The notes beneath the pieces were generated by a model. The model had not been told where the DNA came from. It did not search any database and was given only the letters and a program-made list of their open reading frames with translations. Source: Eubacterium sp. UBA5416 (GTDB lineage: Bacteria > Bacillota > Clostridia > Lachnospirales > Lachnospiraceae). Taken from it: DNA of 64,000 nucleotides. Positions 34,764-43,486 of the stretch are shown in pieces. Within the stretch, counting starts at the first letter, position 1; every line of letters starts with the position of its first letter. Where the stretch lies: the NCBI GenBank assembly GCA_002409525.1, contig DHNM01000033.1:47429-111428 (forward strand), given 5' to 3'. The translations under genes were made by a program, and so were the position numbers.

Positions 34764-35927
34764 ATGCTTAAATCTTATAATCTGAAAATGCCGCATGCGG
34801 TTTACGGCGGTGAAAATGCAATGGATAACATCACAACAGTTTTAAAGAGCTGCAACGCCAAAAAGGTGGCGATGTTCACGGATAAGGGGATCGAGGCCAC
34901 AGGTCTGTTCTCACTTCCGGAGGAGGCAGTGAAGGCTGCGGGAATCGAATATTTTGTGCTGGATGACCTTCCGGCGGAACCCAGCTATATGGCTGTCCAG
35001 AAACTGGTCGATCAGTTTAAGGAAAGTAAGGCTGATATGATTGTTGCCTGCGGCGGTGGAAGTGTCATGGATACGGCAAAACTTGCCAGTGTTCTGGTTA
35101 CCGATGAGTATGGTGTCAAGGAGCTGCTGGACGATCCGGGCAGGGCAGCGAAATGTGTGCCGATTATTCTGATTCCGACGACTGCGGGAACCGGCGCGGA
35201 AGTTACGCCAAACGCGATTGTTGCTGTACCTGAAAAAGAGCTCAAAGTGGGAATTGTAAATGATAACCTGATCGCAGACTATGTGATCCTGGATGCGCGC
35301 ATGATTAAACATCTTCCAAGGAAGATCGCAGCTGCCACAGGTCTCGATGCTCTTACTCATTGTATTGAGTGCTTTACCAGTAATAAGGCGAATCCATTCA
35401 GTGACTTTTTTGCGCTGGAAGGGCTGGATCTGATTCTTAACAATATCGAAAAGGCCTGTGATGATTCAGAGGCCATGGATGAGAAGAATCGTATGCAGAC
35501 TGCGGCTTTCTATGGAGGGCTTGCAATTACGGCCAGTGGAACGACCGCGGTGCATGCTTTAAGTTATCCGCTGGGCGGTAAATATCACATCGCACACGGT
35601 GTTTCAAATGCCATTCTGCTGGTACCGGTGATGCGGTTCAACGAACCGGCATGCCGGGATCGACTGGCCGCGGCCTATGATCGCTGCTGCCATGACCAGA
35701 CAAACCGCTGCCAGAGTGATGAGGAAAAATCCGCATGGATGATTCAGAGACTGGATGAGATTGTAAAACATCTCAATATTCCGACAAGCCTGAAAGAATT
35801 CGGAGTTCCGAAAAAGGATCTGGAAGGTCTGGTATCGGCCGGAATGGAAGTCACACGTCTTCTGGTCAACAATTCACGCCCGGTAACAGCGGATGATGCA
35901 CGCGAAATCTATAAACAGATTCTGTAA
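34764..35927 (+). CDS. iron-containing alcohol dehydrogenase
   Basis: A 387-residue group III (Fe-type) dehydrogenase. NAD motif GGGSVMDTAKLA near residue 94; metal ligands in DALTHCIECFTSNKANP near 197 and HALSYPLGGKYHIAHGVSNA near 265. AAAGGAGG precedes the ATG. These enzymes interconvert aldehydes and alcohols, or 2-hydroxy acids and their ketones. In this operon it may oxidise a hydroxy acid before the kinase and lyase steps, or reduce an aldehyde released by the DapA-family lyase. Confidence 0.9.
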   Translation: MLKSYNLKMPHAVYGGENAMDNITTVLKSCNAKKVAMFTDKGIEATGLFSLPEEAVKAAGIEYFVLDDLPAEPSYMAVQKLVDQFKESKADMIVACGGGSVMDTAKLASVLVTDEYGVKELLDDPGRAAKCVPIILIPTTAGTGAEVTPNAIVAVPEKELKVGIVNDNLIADYVILDARMIKHLPRKIAAATGLDALTHCIECFTSNKANPFSDFFALEGLDLILNNIEKACDDSEAMDEKNRMQTAAFYGGLAITASGTTAVHALSYPLGGKYHIAHGVSNAILLVPVMRFNEPACRDRLAAAYDRCCHDQTNRCQSDEEKSAWMIQRLDEIVKHLNIPTSLKEFGVPKKDLEGLVSAGMEVTRLLVNNSRPVTADDAREIYKQIL

Positions 35928-35978
35928 AGCAGGTAATTTTTTAATTCCCTATAGAGCAGAAAGAAGGAGAAAAGTCAT

Positions 35979-36887
35979 ATGAAAGCAATCGAATTGAAAG
36001 GAATTATCACACCTATTGTCACACCGATGCATGAAGATGAGAGCGTAAATCTGGAAGAACTGCGGCGTCAGGTCGATCGTATGATTGACAGTGGAATTGA
36101 CGCATTGTTCCCCTTTGGTACGAACGGAGAAGGGTATATTTTGACTGCCGAAGAGAAGAAGCAGGTTCTGGAGACTGTCGTCGATCAGTGCAATGGTCGA
36201 GTTCCCGTCTATGCCGGAACCGGATGCATCTCCACGAAAGAGACGATTGAGCAGAGCAGGATGGCAGAGGCTGCAGGAGCGGATGTTCTGTCTGTGATTA
36301 CGCCAAGCTTTGCGGCAGCAAGCCAGGACGAACTGTATGTCCACTACCAAAAAGTAGCCGAAGCGGTCGATATGCCAATTGTACTTTACAATATTCCCGC
36401 ACGTACCGGAAATGCACTGAAACCTGCCACAGTCGCCAGACTTGCCGAGATTGATAATATCGTAGGTGCAAAGGATTCCAGTGGGAATTTCACGAATATT
36501 CTGGGATACATCGAAGCCGGAAAGAAGAAACAGGATGGTACTTTTTACACTTTGTCCGGGAATGATCAGCTGATTATCTGGACACTGCTTGCCGGGGGCA
36601 CGGGCGGAATCGCAGGCTGTGCGAACGTCTATCCACATACAATGGCATCCATCTATGATTTATTCAAAGCAGGAAAAATCCAAGAGGCAATGGATGCAAA
36701 CAATAGTATTCAGAGTTTCCGCGACTGTTTCAAATACGGTAATCCGAATACGATTGTGAAGACAGCGACCCGCCTGCTGGGTTATGATGTCGGAAACTGC
36801 CGGGCACCGTTCAATCAGGTGCCGGAAGATGGAATCAAGGCTCTGAAGGAAGTTTTGTCTGCAAATAAGGAAAAAGGAATGGACTAA
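35979..36887 (+). CDS. DapA/NanA-family class I aldolase (lyase)
   Basis: A 302-residue TIM-barrel lyase. The Schiff-base Lys is in IVGAKDSSGN near residue 165, the Tyr in VLYNIPARTG near 137, and the GTNGEGY segment near 48 replaces the GTTGE of DapA. The family includes dihydrodipicolinate synthase, N-acetylneuraminate lyase and aldolases for 2-keto-3-deoxy sugar acids. Since it sits in a catabolic operon with an acid-sugar kinase and a PdxA homologue, it is more likely a 2-keto-3-deoxy-acid or sialic-acid-like lyase than a lysine biosynthesis enzyme. GAAGGAG precedes the start. Confidence 0.85.
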   Translation: MKAIELKGIITPIVTPMHEDESVNLEELRRQVDRMIDSGIDALFPFGTNGEGYILTAEEKKQVLETVVDQCNGRVPVYAGTGCISTKETIEQSRMAEAAGADVLSVITPSFAAASQDELYVHYQKVAEAVDMPIVLYNIPARTGNALKPATVARLAEIDNIVGAKDSSGNFTNILGYIEAGKKKQDGTFYTLSGNDQLIIWTLLAGGTGGIAGCANVYPHTMASIYDLFKAGKIQEAMDANNSIQSFRDCFKYGNPNTIVKTATRLLGYDVGNCRAPFNQVPEDGIKALKEVLSANKEKGMD

Positions 36888-36903
36888 AGTGGGAGGTGTA
36901 CAA

Positions 36904-37995
36904 ATGAGTGAAAAGCCAATTGTCGGGATTACGATGGGTGATCCTGCCGGAAATGGCCCTGAGATCACGGTCAAAGCGTTATCCCGCAGTGATATCTATG
37001 ACCGCTGCCGGCCGATTGTGATCGGGGATGCTAAGATGATCGAACAGGCAGCCGGGTTCGTAAATCGTCCGGATATTAAGATCCATCGCTGTGAACAGGT
37101 GTCAGATGCGCTATTTACCTGCGGAACGATTGATGTGCTGCATATGGAACTGATTGCGGATGTTAAGAAATTTCCAATCGGTGAGGTCAGTGTCGAGGGA
37201 GGTAATGCCGCTTTCCAGTGTGTGAGGAAGGTGATAGAGCTGGCGATTGACGGTGAAGTCGATGCCACATGTACGAACGCGCTGAATAAAGAGGCGATGA
37301 ATAAGGCCCTCGAGTACTACCATGGTGAAAAGTCAGACGGATATACACATTTCGACGGACATACCGAGATCTATGCCACTTATACGAAGACAAAGAAATA
37401 CACAATGATGCTGGTACATCATGATCTGCGTGTTGTACACGTCTCCACACATGTCTCCCTTCGTGAAGCCTGTGATCGTGTCAGGAAAGACCGTGTTCTG
37501 GATGTCATCAGGATCGCTGACCAGGCATGTAAGGATATGGGGATTAAGAATCCGAAAGTCGGCGTTTCCGGTCTGAATCCACATTGTGGAGAGAATGGAT
37601 TGTTTGGTACGGAAGAGATTGAAGAGATTAAACCTGCCATTGACACGGCGATTGCCGAAGGGATCAACGCCATTGGCCCGGTTCCGCCGGATACCGTCTT
37701 TTCCGAGGCACTGGGAGGATGGTATGACATCGTTGTCTGCATGTATCATGATCAGGGTCATATTCCCCTGAAAACACTTGGGTTTGTCTACGATCGTGAG
37801 AAACATGCATGGAAAGCAGTGGAGGGGGTGAATATAACCCTTGGTCTTCCGATTATCCGTACCAGTGTAGACCATGGCACAGGCTTTGCGCTTGCCGGAA
37901 AGGGAACAAGCAATGAGACAAGTCTGATTAATGCCCTTGACTATGCCATTCGCATGGCAAATGGGCACAAGGCAACAGGAGGAATGAAAGAATGA
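36904..37995 (+). CDS. PdxA2-type 4-phospho-acid-sugar dehydrogenase
   Basis: A 363-residue PdxA-family enzyme: ITMGDPAGNGPEIT at residues 8-21, SDGYTHFDGHTE near 145, MYHDQGHIPLKTLGF near 285 and SVDHGTGFALAGKGTS near 325. PdxA2 members oxidise 4-phospho-D-threonate or erythronate in DUF1537 kinase pathways, followed by decarboxylation to DHAP; the kinase is in this operon, so this role is preferred over vitamin B6 synthesis. Start ATG 36904 is preceded by GGGAGGTG; the frame opens slightly earlier at a GTG. Its stop overlaps the next ATG by four bases. Confidence 0.9.
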   Translation: MSEKPIVGITMGDPAGNGPEITVKALSRSDIYDRCRPIVIGDAKMIEQAAGFVNRPDIKIHRCEQVSDALFTCGTIDVLHMELIADVKKFPIGEVSVEGGNAAFQCVRKVIELAIDGEVDATCTNALNKEAMNKALEYYHGEKSDGYTHFDGHTEIYATYTKTKKYTMMLVHHDLRVVHVSTHVSLREACDRVRKDRVLDVIRIADQACKDMGIKNPKVGVSGLNPHCGENGLFGTEEIEEIKPAIDTAIAEGINAIGPVPPDTVFSEALGGWYDIVVCMYHDQGHIPLKTLGFVYDREKHAWKAVEGVNITLGLPIIRTSVDHGTGFALAGKGTSNETSLINALDYAIRMANGHKATGGMKE

Positions 37996-39269
37996 CTGTT
38001 CCAATGATTATCACGATGGCAATAACCGTATTCATGATTATTCTGATTATGATCGATAAACTGCCATTTGGTGCACCGCCGCTTCTGGCCTGTCTGCTTC
38101 TTGTTATCTGCGGTGTGACCGACATTAAAGGTGCGTTTGGTGGATTCTCGGATCCCACGATTGTCATGCTTGCGTCATTTATGGCAATTATCGCGGCATT
38201 GCAGAAGACCAGTTTTATGACCGCATTTAAAAAGGCACTGTACAATATGGCCAGTAAGGGTGGATTTAAGGCATATGTGCTGATTATCCTGATCGTTATG
38301 CTGGCCTGCAGCCTGTTCGGTACCGGATCAACTGCGTATTATGTACTGACCATCGGATTGATCTCTAATTTACCGTATAACAAGAAATTACCGCCTTCCA
38401 AAGTAGTGATGACGGCCGGATTCGCCTCAAACCATCCGCTGATTCCGTTAAATGTAGCACTGCAATATGGTATTGTTCTTGCGGTTCTTAAGAGTGCCGG
38501 TATAGCGGCGGAGGTATCTACCTTTAAATTCTCTATCGTGAATTTTATACTTTCCATGGGATTTCTGTTAAACTGCCTGATCCAATATAAGTTCCTCCCG
38601 GATCATCCGATCGCTGAGAATACCTCAGATGCCGATTCCCAGATTTCGGAGACAGCCCGGTTTCCTAAATGGAAAGAGAATACAACTTATGTGCTCTTTA
38701 TCGTAGCTGTAATTGGCATGATATTACAGAGCAGAATCGGTGATGCCGGCTATGTGATTCCCGGGCTGACGATTGCAGTTCTCCTTGTTATCGGTGTCTT
38801 AAGTTTCGATGAGATCCGAGATGCAATCTGTTCTCCGATTATTCTGATGTCAGCCGGCGTGATAGGAATCGCTGATGCACTGGGCAGTACAGGATTAACC
38901 AATCTGATCGGAAAGACGGTTGCCAGTCATCTCAGTGGAGATATTAATCCCTTCCTGCTGGTATTTATATTCTGCATTTTGACGAGTCTTCTGGCCACAC
39001 TTACCGGATCTACGATCGGCACGGTCTATGTGTTCGCACCACTTGCCATCTCTACTTGTTTAAACCTGGGTCTGAATCCTATGGCGGCTGCAGTTGCAAT
39101 CGTAATCTCCGGGTGGAACGGACATTTCCTTCCGATCGATGGAATGCCCGCCATGATCCTGGGACTTGGAAAATATAAGATGTCAGAGTTTTGGAAGTTT
39201 ACGATACCGCAGTATTTTATCCGCCTGCTGGCGCTGACCGGGGGAGCACTGCTGATGTTTCCAATGTAA
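37992..39269 (+). CDS. SLC13/ArsB-superfamily anion permease
   Basis: A 425-residue membrane protein with about 11-12 helices of the ion-transporter superfamily (CitM/DASS/ArsB-like). Internal repeats show ACSLFGTGSTAYYVLT and LLATLTGSTIGTVYVF, each like the Ser-rich substrate loops of this group. The last gene of the core operon, with an ATGA overlap to the pdxA-like gene. It probably imports the acid sugar degraded by the operon. Confidence 0.85.
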   Translation: MTVPMIITMAITVFMIILIMIDKLPFGAPPLLACLLLVICGVTDIKGAFGGFSDPTIVMLASFMAIIAALQKTSFMTAFKKALYNMASKGGFKAYVLIILIVMLACSLFGTGSTAYYVLTIGLISNLPYNKKLPPSKVVMTAGFASNHPLIPLNVALQYGIVLAVLKSAGIAAEVSTFKFSIVNFILSMGFLLNCLIQYKFLPDHPIAENTSDADSQISETARFPKWKENTTYVLFIVAVIGMILQSRIGDAGYVIPGLTIAVLLVIGVLSFDEIRDAICSPIILMSAGVIGIADALGSTGLTNLIGKTVASHLSGDINPFLLVFIFCILTSLLATLTGSTIGTVYVFAPLAISTCLNLGLNPMAAAVAIVISGWNGHFLPIDGMPAMILGLGKYKMSEFWKFTIPQYFIRLLALTGGALLMFPM

Positions 39270-39345
39270 CTGAGATTATGAATTGCAAAAGTATGTTTTG
39301 TCATGCAATTCTTGAATGTATATTTGTATTATTGAGGTGATGATT

Positions 39346-39693
39346 ATGGAAAATAATTTTGAACTGGAGCACATAGGTATTAATACAACGAATGCTGAGG
39401 AGGCGACAGGCCTTGCTAAACTTCTCTGTAACATGTTTCATTTAGAACCCCGTCATGGAAATAAATCGGAATTTGCCGGACCATACTTCGAGTGTATGAA
39501 GTCTCCCTATCTTGGGACAAACGGGCATATTGCCATGCGGACAAAAGATCTCGATGGTTCTGTAGAAGAATTGAAGGAGAAAGGTTTTTCCTTCAACATG
39601 GATACGGCTGCTTATACCGATGACGGTAAGTTGAAAAATATTTATCTGGAAGGGGAGTATGGCGGTTTTGCCATACACATTATGCAGAAATGA
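39346..39693 (+). CDS. VOC-fold protein resembling the C-terminal domain of KDPG aldolases
   Basis: A 115-residue vicinal-oxygen-chelate (glyoxalase-like) protein. The ribosome site GAGGTGA supports ATG 39346. The segments FECMKSPYLGTNGHIA and NIYLEGEYGGFAIHIMQK recall, from memory, the extra C-terminal domain fused to some Firmicutes KDPG/KHG aldolases. Here it stands alone, 76 bases after the permease and before a terminator. It may act as a metal-dependent isomerase or epimerase on a keto-deoxy acid. Family good, role uncertain. Confidence 0.7.
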   Translation: MENNFELEHIGINTTNAEEATGLAKLLCNMFHLEPRHGNKSEFAGPYFECMKSPYLGTNGHIAMRTKDLDGSVEELKEKGFSFNMDTAAYTDDGKLKNIYLEGEYGGFAIHIMQK

Positions 39694-39716
39694 AGGTTTT
39701 ATAATATCTGGAATCT

Positions 39717-39749
39717 AGCCGGAGGAGCTATCAGCTTTTCCGGCTTTTG
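39717..39749 (+). terminator. intrinsic terminator of the acid-sugar operon
   Basis: AGCCGGAGGAGCT pairs with AGCTTTTCCGGCT (13 pairs including two G-T wobbles, three-base loop) and is followed by TTTGT. It lies between the VOC gene and the convergent GntR gene. Confidence 0.75.
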
Positions 39750-39805
39750 TCTGTTAGACCAGGGGGGTCAATTTTGTTTGAGCAAGACTTCCGGATAGAT
39801 AAAAA

Positions 39806-40489
39806 TTATTTCTTGAAATATTGTGTATATTCATTTTTCAGTGTCTGCTCATTTAAAAGCCATCTGTTTAAATGCAGCTCCATAATACGGCTGGCTTGTT
39901 TCTTGTCTTTGTCTTTAATCGCTTGAATTATATTTTGATGATCCTTAATTGTTTCAGCATCATGAATGGCGGTACCGGCTTCTAGATTTCTAACTCTATC
40001 ATAATGAATGGATAATCCCTGACTTACATGGTAGACCATTTTTTTTCGACAGATAGTAAATAATTTCTTGTGCAATTCATTATCTTGTGTTAATAATTTG
40101 CTTAGATCGTTATTTTTTAAGTAAAGCTTTTGTAAAGCAATATTTTCATCAAACCATCTAAAATCTGTTTCACTTGCCATGTCGCAAGCTAATTCTACTA
40201 TAGCTTTTTCCAGTGTTAAACGTAAGAACTGTGCTTCTTGTACCATATCAGTATCAATTAGAGATATACGCATTCCTCTTTGTGGAAAAATGTCAATAAT
40301 TTCTGCTTCCTCATTCAGCTTAATAATAGCCTCTCTTACCGGTGTGCGGCTGACTCCAATCATTTGCGCAAATTCCATATCGTTTAGCGGAGTTCCCGGC
40401 TTCAACTCCAAGGAAATAATCTTTTCCCTTAGAACCCGGTATGCATATTCTTTCGCACTTTCTCTCTTTTGCCTGGCATCATTGATCAT
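39806..40489 (-). CDS. GntR-family regulator, FCD type
   Basis: A 227-residue regulator with an N-terminal winged helix (residues about 10-75: LREKIISLELKPGTPLNDMEFAQMIGVSRTPVREAI, listed here in two visible parts) and an all-helical FCD ligand domain (about 85-215). FadR-like members with FCD domains sense organic acids and sugar acids. I chose ATG 40489 because AGGAGC lies upstream and a strong promoter follows; the longer frame to 40699 passes through that promoter. It is divergent from the alcohol dehydrogenase operon starting at 40934, which it most likely represses. Confidence 0.88.
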   Translation of the reverse strand: MINDARQKRESAKEYAYRVLREKIISLELKPGTPLNDMEFAQMIGVSRTPVREAIIKLNEEAEIIDIFPQRGMRISLIDTDMVQEAQFLRLTLEKAIVELACDMASETDFRWFDENIALQKLYLKNNDLSKLLTQDNELHKKLFTICRKKMVYHVSQGLSIHYDRVRNLEAGTAIHDAETIKDHQNIIQAIKDKDKKQASRIMELHLNRWLLNEQTLKNEYTQYFKK

Positions 40490-40538
40490 ATAAAGCTCCT
40501 TATATAAACATAGTATAGATGTTTCATGTACGAGGTAA

Positions 40539-40567
40539 ATCTTAATGGTTTCTTTTTGGTTTGTCAA
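40539..40567 (-). promoter_or_regulatory. promoter of the GntR-family regulator
   Basis: Minus-strand TTGACA (40562-40567) and TAAGAT (40539-40544), spacer 17 bases, about 43 bases from the start codon. Confidence 0.65.
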
Positions 40568-40716
40568 ATGCCAATATATGCAACAATTTTTGCTGATTTT
40601 TATTATCAATTTAAAGTAAATATTCAAAAACTTCAAATTTAAAATTATAATTGATTGATGCCAAAAGTTAATAATGATCTTGTGGAAAATTATGTACATA
40701 TTTTATATAGTTCTTG

Positions 40717-40745
40717 TTGACACTGCAAATAGAATGTGCTATATT
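40717..40745 (+). promoter_or_regulatory. sigma-A promoter of the adh-permease-HyuA operon
   Basis: TTGACA (40717-40722) and TATATT (40740-40745), spacer 17 bases. Transcription would leave a leader of about 180 bases, longer than elsewhere in the window. Confidence 0.75.
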
Positions 40746-40933
40746 CGTTTATATCGGTAATATATTAGTATATTTATAGCATAAAAAACAGTAACGTTTA
40801 GTTATCAATCAAATTATATACATATATTACAAAACAAAAAATAACTCAGAATATTTGCGTGTTGTGCAATTATTTTAGAAGAATAATTATGGTTTGGGAG
40901 ATGATTGCATAGCAGAAAGGAAGGATAAGAAAC

Positions 40934-41953
40934 ATGAAAGCAATCCAAATTGAGAAACCAGAGATGCTGAGAGTTATTGATATGGAAAAGCCCATAATCA
41001 CAACGGAGGATAATGTCCTGATAAAAATGAAAGCAGTGGGTATCTGTGGATCAGATGTAGGAATTTACCACGGAACAAATGCTGCGGCAACTTATCCACG
41101 AGTAATTGGTCATGAAATGGTAGGGAAAGTTGAAGAAGTGGGGAAAGGAGTTACCAGAGTAAAACCGGGAGATAGAGTCATTGTGGACCAGGTTAAAAGT
41201 TGTGGACATTGTTATGCATGCCGCATAGGTAGAGGAAATGTATGTGGAAACTTAGAGGTGAGAGGAGTCCATATTGACGGAGGATATCGCGAGTATATGG
41301 CTATTCCAGAGACGGCCTGCTATGTTCTTCCGGAATCCTTATCCGATGAAGATGCAGTTATGATCGAGCCTACAACCATTGCTATTCAATGTTGTTCTCG
41401 AGCACAGCTATCAAAAGAAGATACATTATTAATATATGGATGCGGATCTCTGGGAAGTAGTATATTGAAGATTGCAAGTCTTAGGGGATGCAAAATAATT
41501 GTTGCCGATATTGTAGACCAGAAACTTGAAGAAGCAAAGAAGAAATGGGCTGATTATACAATCAATTCTTTAACAGAAGACTTGGAAAGTCGCATTAAGG
41601 ATTTGACAGATGGTTATGGTGTTACGATATCTATTGATGCTGCTTGTATAAAGAATTCTCTATTAACTTTGCTTAAAGTTACAGGAAATGCCGGCCGTGT
41701 GATGACCATGGGATTTTCTACTGCGCCAACAGAAATTAATCAGTTTTTGATCACATCGAAAGAATTGGATGTGCGTGGTTCACGTCTTCAGAATAAAAAA
41801 TTTGGGGATGCCATAGAGTTGATTAAACAGGGAAAATTAGATTTAAATGGCAGTGTATCACATACATATCCGTTTGTGGAAGCACAAAAAGCTTTTGATT
41901 TTATAGATACAAAAGATCCATCAATCCGAAAGATAGTTTTAACTTTCGGTTGA
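40934..41953 (+). CDS. zinc-dependent alcohol dehydrogenase (MDR family)
   Basis: A 339-residue medium-chain dehydrogenase. Catalytic zinc ligands: Cys in GICGSDVG near residue 38 and His-Glu in IGHEMVG near 60; structural zinc cysteines in CGHCYACRIGRGNVC near 91-105; NAD motif GCGSLGSSILK near 172. It resembles the L-galactonate/L-threonine/sorbitol dehydrogenase group, which oxidises polyols or sugar acids. AGGAAGGATAAG precedes the ATG. First gene of the operon; likely catalyses the entry oxidation of the imported sugar acid or lactone. Confidence 0.9.
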   Translation: MKAIQIEKPEMLRVIDMEKPIITTEDNVLIKMKAVGICGSDVGIYHGTNAAATYPRVIGHEMVGKVEEVGKGVTRVKPGDRVIVDQVKSCGHCYACRIGRGNVCGNLEVRGVHIDGGYREYMAIPETACYVLPESLSDEDAVMIEPTTIAIQCCSRAQLSKEDTLLIYGCGSLGSSILKIASLRGCKIIVADIVDQKLEEAKKKWADYTINSLTEDLESRIKDLTDGYGVTISIDAACIKNSLLTLLKVTGNAGRVMTMGFSTAPTEINQFLITSKELDVRGSRLQNKKFGDAIELIKQGKLDLNGSVSHTYPFVEAQKAFDFIDTKDPSIRKIVLTFG

Positions 41954-42067
41954 TAATCAATATAGAAGTATTTAAGGATTTTCTTTGTTCACATGTTCCA
42001 GATGATTTTTAAAAGTTGGAAAACAAAAAGAGCACATAGGGTTAGAAATAAAAATTAGGAGGCTGCT

Positions 42068-43456
42068 ATGGAGTATGTAATTGGGATACTTTTATTGATT
42101 TCGTTCTTTGGTTTAGCATGGTATTGTATTAAGGGTCATAATTTAATGATTGGTTTTTTAATGATCAGTGTTCTGTGGACTGTTCTTTCTCTAGGCGGGA
42201 GTCCCTTTACTAGTGCTGAATTTTTAGCCGGTAATCCAGTACTTCAGTTTGGAAAGAATAAATCAGTTGTTGAAACTATTAATAATATTTTTCAATTAGG
42301 ACCAGAAGGATGGGGAACAACACTGGTTAATGTCTGTTGGGGTGCATGGTTTGGAAGAGTGCTTATGGAAACAGGAATTGCTTCAACCCTGATTCGAAAA
42401 ACTGTAGAATTAGGAGGAGACAAACCATTTGTAACAGTCGCGTTAATTAATGTTGTGACAGCGCTTATATTTACTGCAATGACTGGAGCTGGTCCTGTAA
42501 TTGCAATCGGTGTTATTGTGCTTCCTATTCTTATGTCATTAGGTATTCCAAAACCTATAGCTTTATTTTCCTTTATGGGATCTGTAGCTGCTGGCATTTT
42601 TTTGAATCCTGTTAATTTTGCACAATATCGTGCTTTTTTTATTAAACCAGGTGAAATGCCTGAATTTAATCTAGGCTGGTATGCGTCTCATTGGGGATAT
42701 GGAGCTTTTATAATAATGCTGGTGGTAACCACAATTCTTACAGCCTTTTATTTAAAACGCTCAAAAAGCGTACATGCCTGGGCAGCTCAGACAACAGGGG
42801 TACAAGAGCAAAAAGATGCACCTTTATACACATTGATTCTTCCGATTGTTCCGGTTGTGCTCAAAATATGGCTGGATTTTTCAGTTATAGGAGGTTTTGT
42901 AATTGCCGGTTTCTTGGCACTGCTCCTTTGCGGTAAGTTGAAAGGATCTTTTAAGGAAAGCTGCCAGCTGGTTAATAAATTATATTATGATGGTGTTGTT
43001 GATACCGCACCACTTATAGGTTTTCTTCTTACTTTGCCAATGTTTAATCAGGCCGCAACTTATGCATCCCCTTATTTCAGGGTTATTTTAGGACGTTTTA
43101 TGCCAAAGAGTGAATTGGTTATATGCATTGTTTTCGCTCTATTGCTTTGCATGGGATTGTTCCGCGGGCCCATGACATTAGTTGGATGTGGGGCTGCCAC
43201 TCTTGGTGTTCTATCAAATGTCGGATCTTTTTCAATACCATTTCTTTATGCAGTTTTTGCTATACCAACTATTACAGTAAATATTGGGAGCTGTATTACT
43301 CAATCCTGGGTAGCCTGGGGTCTTGCTTATACCAAAGTAGGATCAAAAGATTTTCTAAAGCTTTCTATTCCTAATGCTTATGTGACTGGAATTCTCCAGT
43401 ACATATTGACTTTTGTCCTTTTAGGAGGACTGGGAGCAGCGTGGTTTATGAAATGA
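42068..43456 (+). CDS. GntP/CitM-like organic-acid permease
   Basis: A 462-residue integral membrane protein of about 12 helices. MTGAGPVIAIGVIVLPILMSLG and the second-half FRGPMTLVGCGAATLG resemble the repeats of the gluconate (GntP) and related anion transporters. AGGAGG lies just before the ATG. It is in the operon with a dehydrogenase, a HyuA-like ATPase and a YiaK-like reductase, so a sugar acid or lactone-derived acid is the likely substrate. No binding protein or TRAP partner is present. Confidence 0.8.
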   Translation: MEYVIGILLLISFFGLAWYCIKGHNLMIGFLMISVLWTVLSLGGSPFTSAEFLAGNPVLQFGKNKSVVETINNIFQLGPEGWGTTLVNVCWGAWFGRVLMETGIASTLIRKTVELGGDKPFVTVALINVVTALIFTAMTGAGPVIAIGVIVLPILMSLGIPKPIALFSFMGSVAAGIFLNPVNFAQYRAFFIKPGEMPEFNLGWYASHWGYGAFIIMLVVTTILTAFYLKRSKSVHAWAAQTTGVQEQKDAPLYTLILPIVPVVLKIWLDFSVIGGFVIAGFLALLLCGKLKGSFKESCQLVNKLYYDGVVDTAPLIGFLLTLPMFNQAATYASPYFRVILGRFMPKSELVICIVFALLLCMGLFRGPMTLVGCGAATLGVLSNVGSFSIPFLYAVFAIPTITVNIGSCITQSWVAWGLAYTKVGSKDFLKLSIPNAYVTGILQYILTFVLLGGLGAAWFMK

Positions 43457-43486
43457 TTTTATTTTAAGAAAGGATGTAAGTAAGCA

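Larger units (their letters stand above)
40490..40933. other. divergent intergenic region with two promoters and long leader
   Basis: These 444 very AT-rich bases contain a minus-strand promoter (40539-40567), a plus-strand promoter (40717-40745), and a leader of about 180 bases before the dehydrogenase start. AT-rich short dyads near 40757-40790 may be GntR operators. No small gene or known riboswitch was recognised. Confidence 0.55.

Noticed and set aside
35979..36887. Lysine biosynthesis DapA
   Set aside because: The GTNGEGY variant and the catabolic acid-sugar context make a sugar-acid lyase more likely; no other lysine genes are near.
36904..37995. Vitamin B6 biosynthesis PdxA
   Set aside because: No pdxJ or related gene is near, whereas the DUF1537 kinase partner of PdxA2 is in the same operon.
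37333..38004. Minus-strand frame of 223 residues opposite the pdxA-like gene
   Set aside because: Antisense shadow of a strongly conserved gene; no start signal or family.
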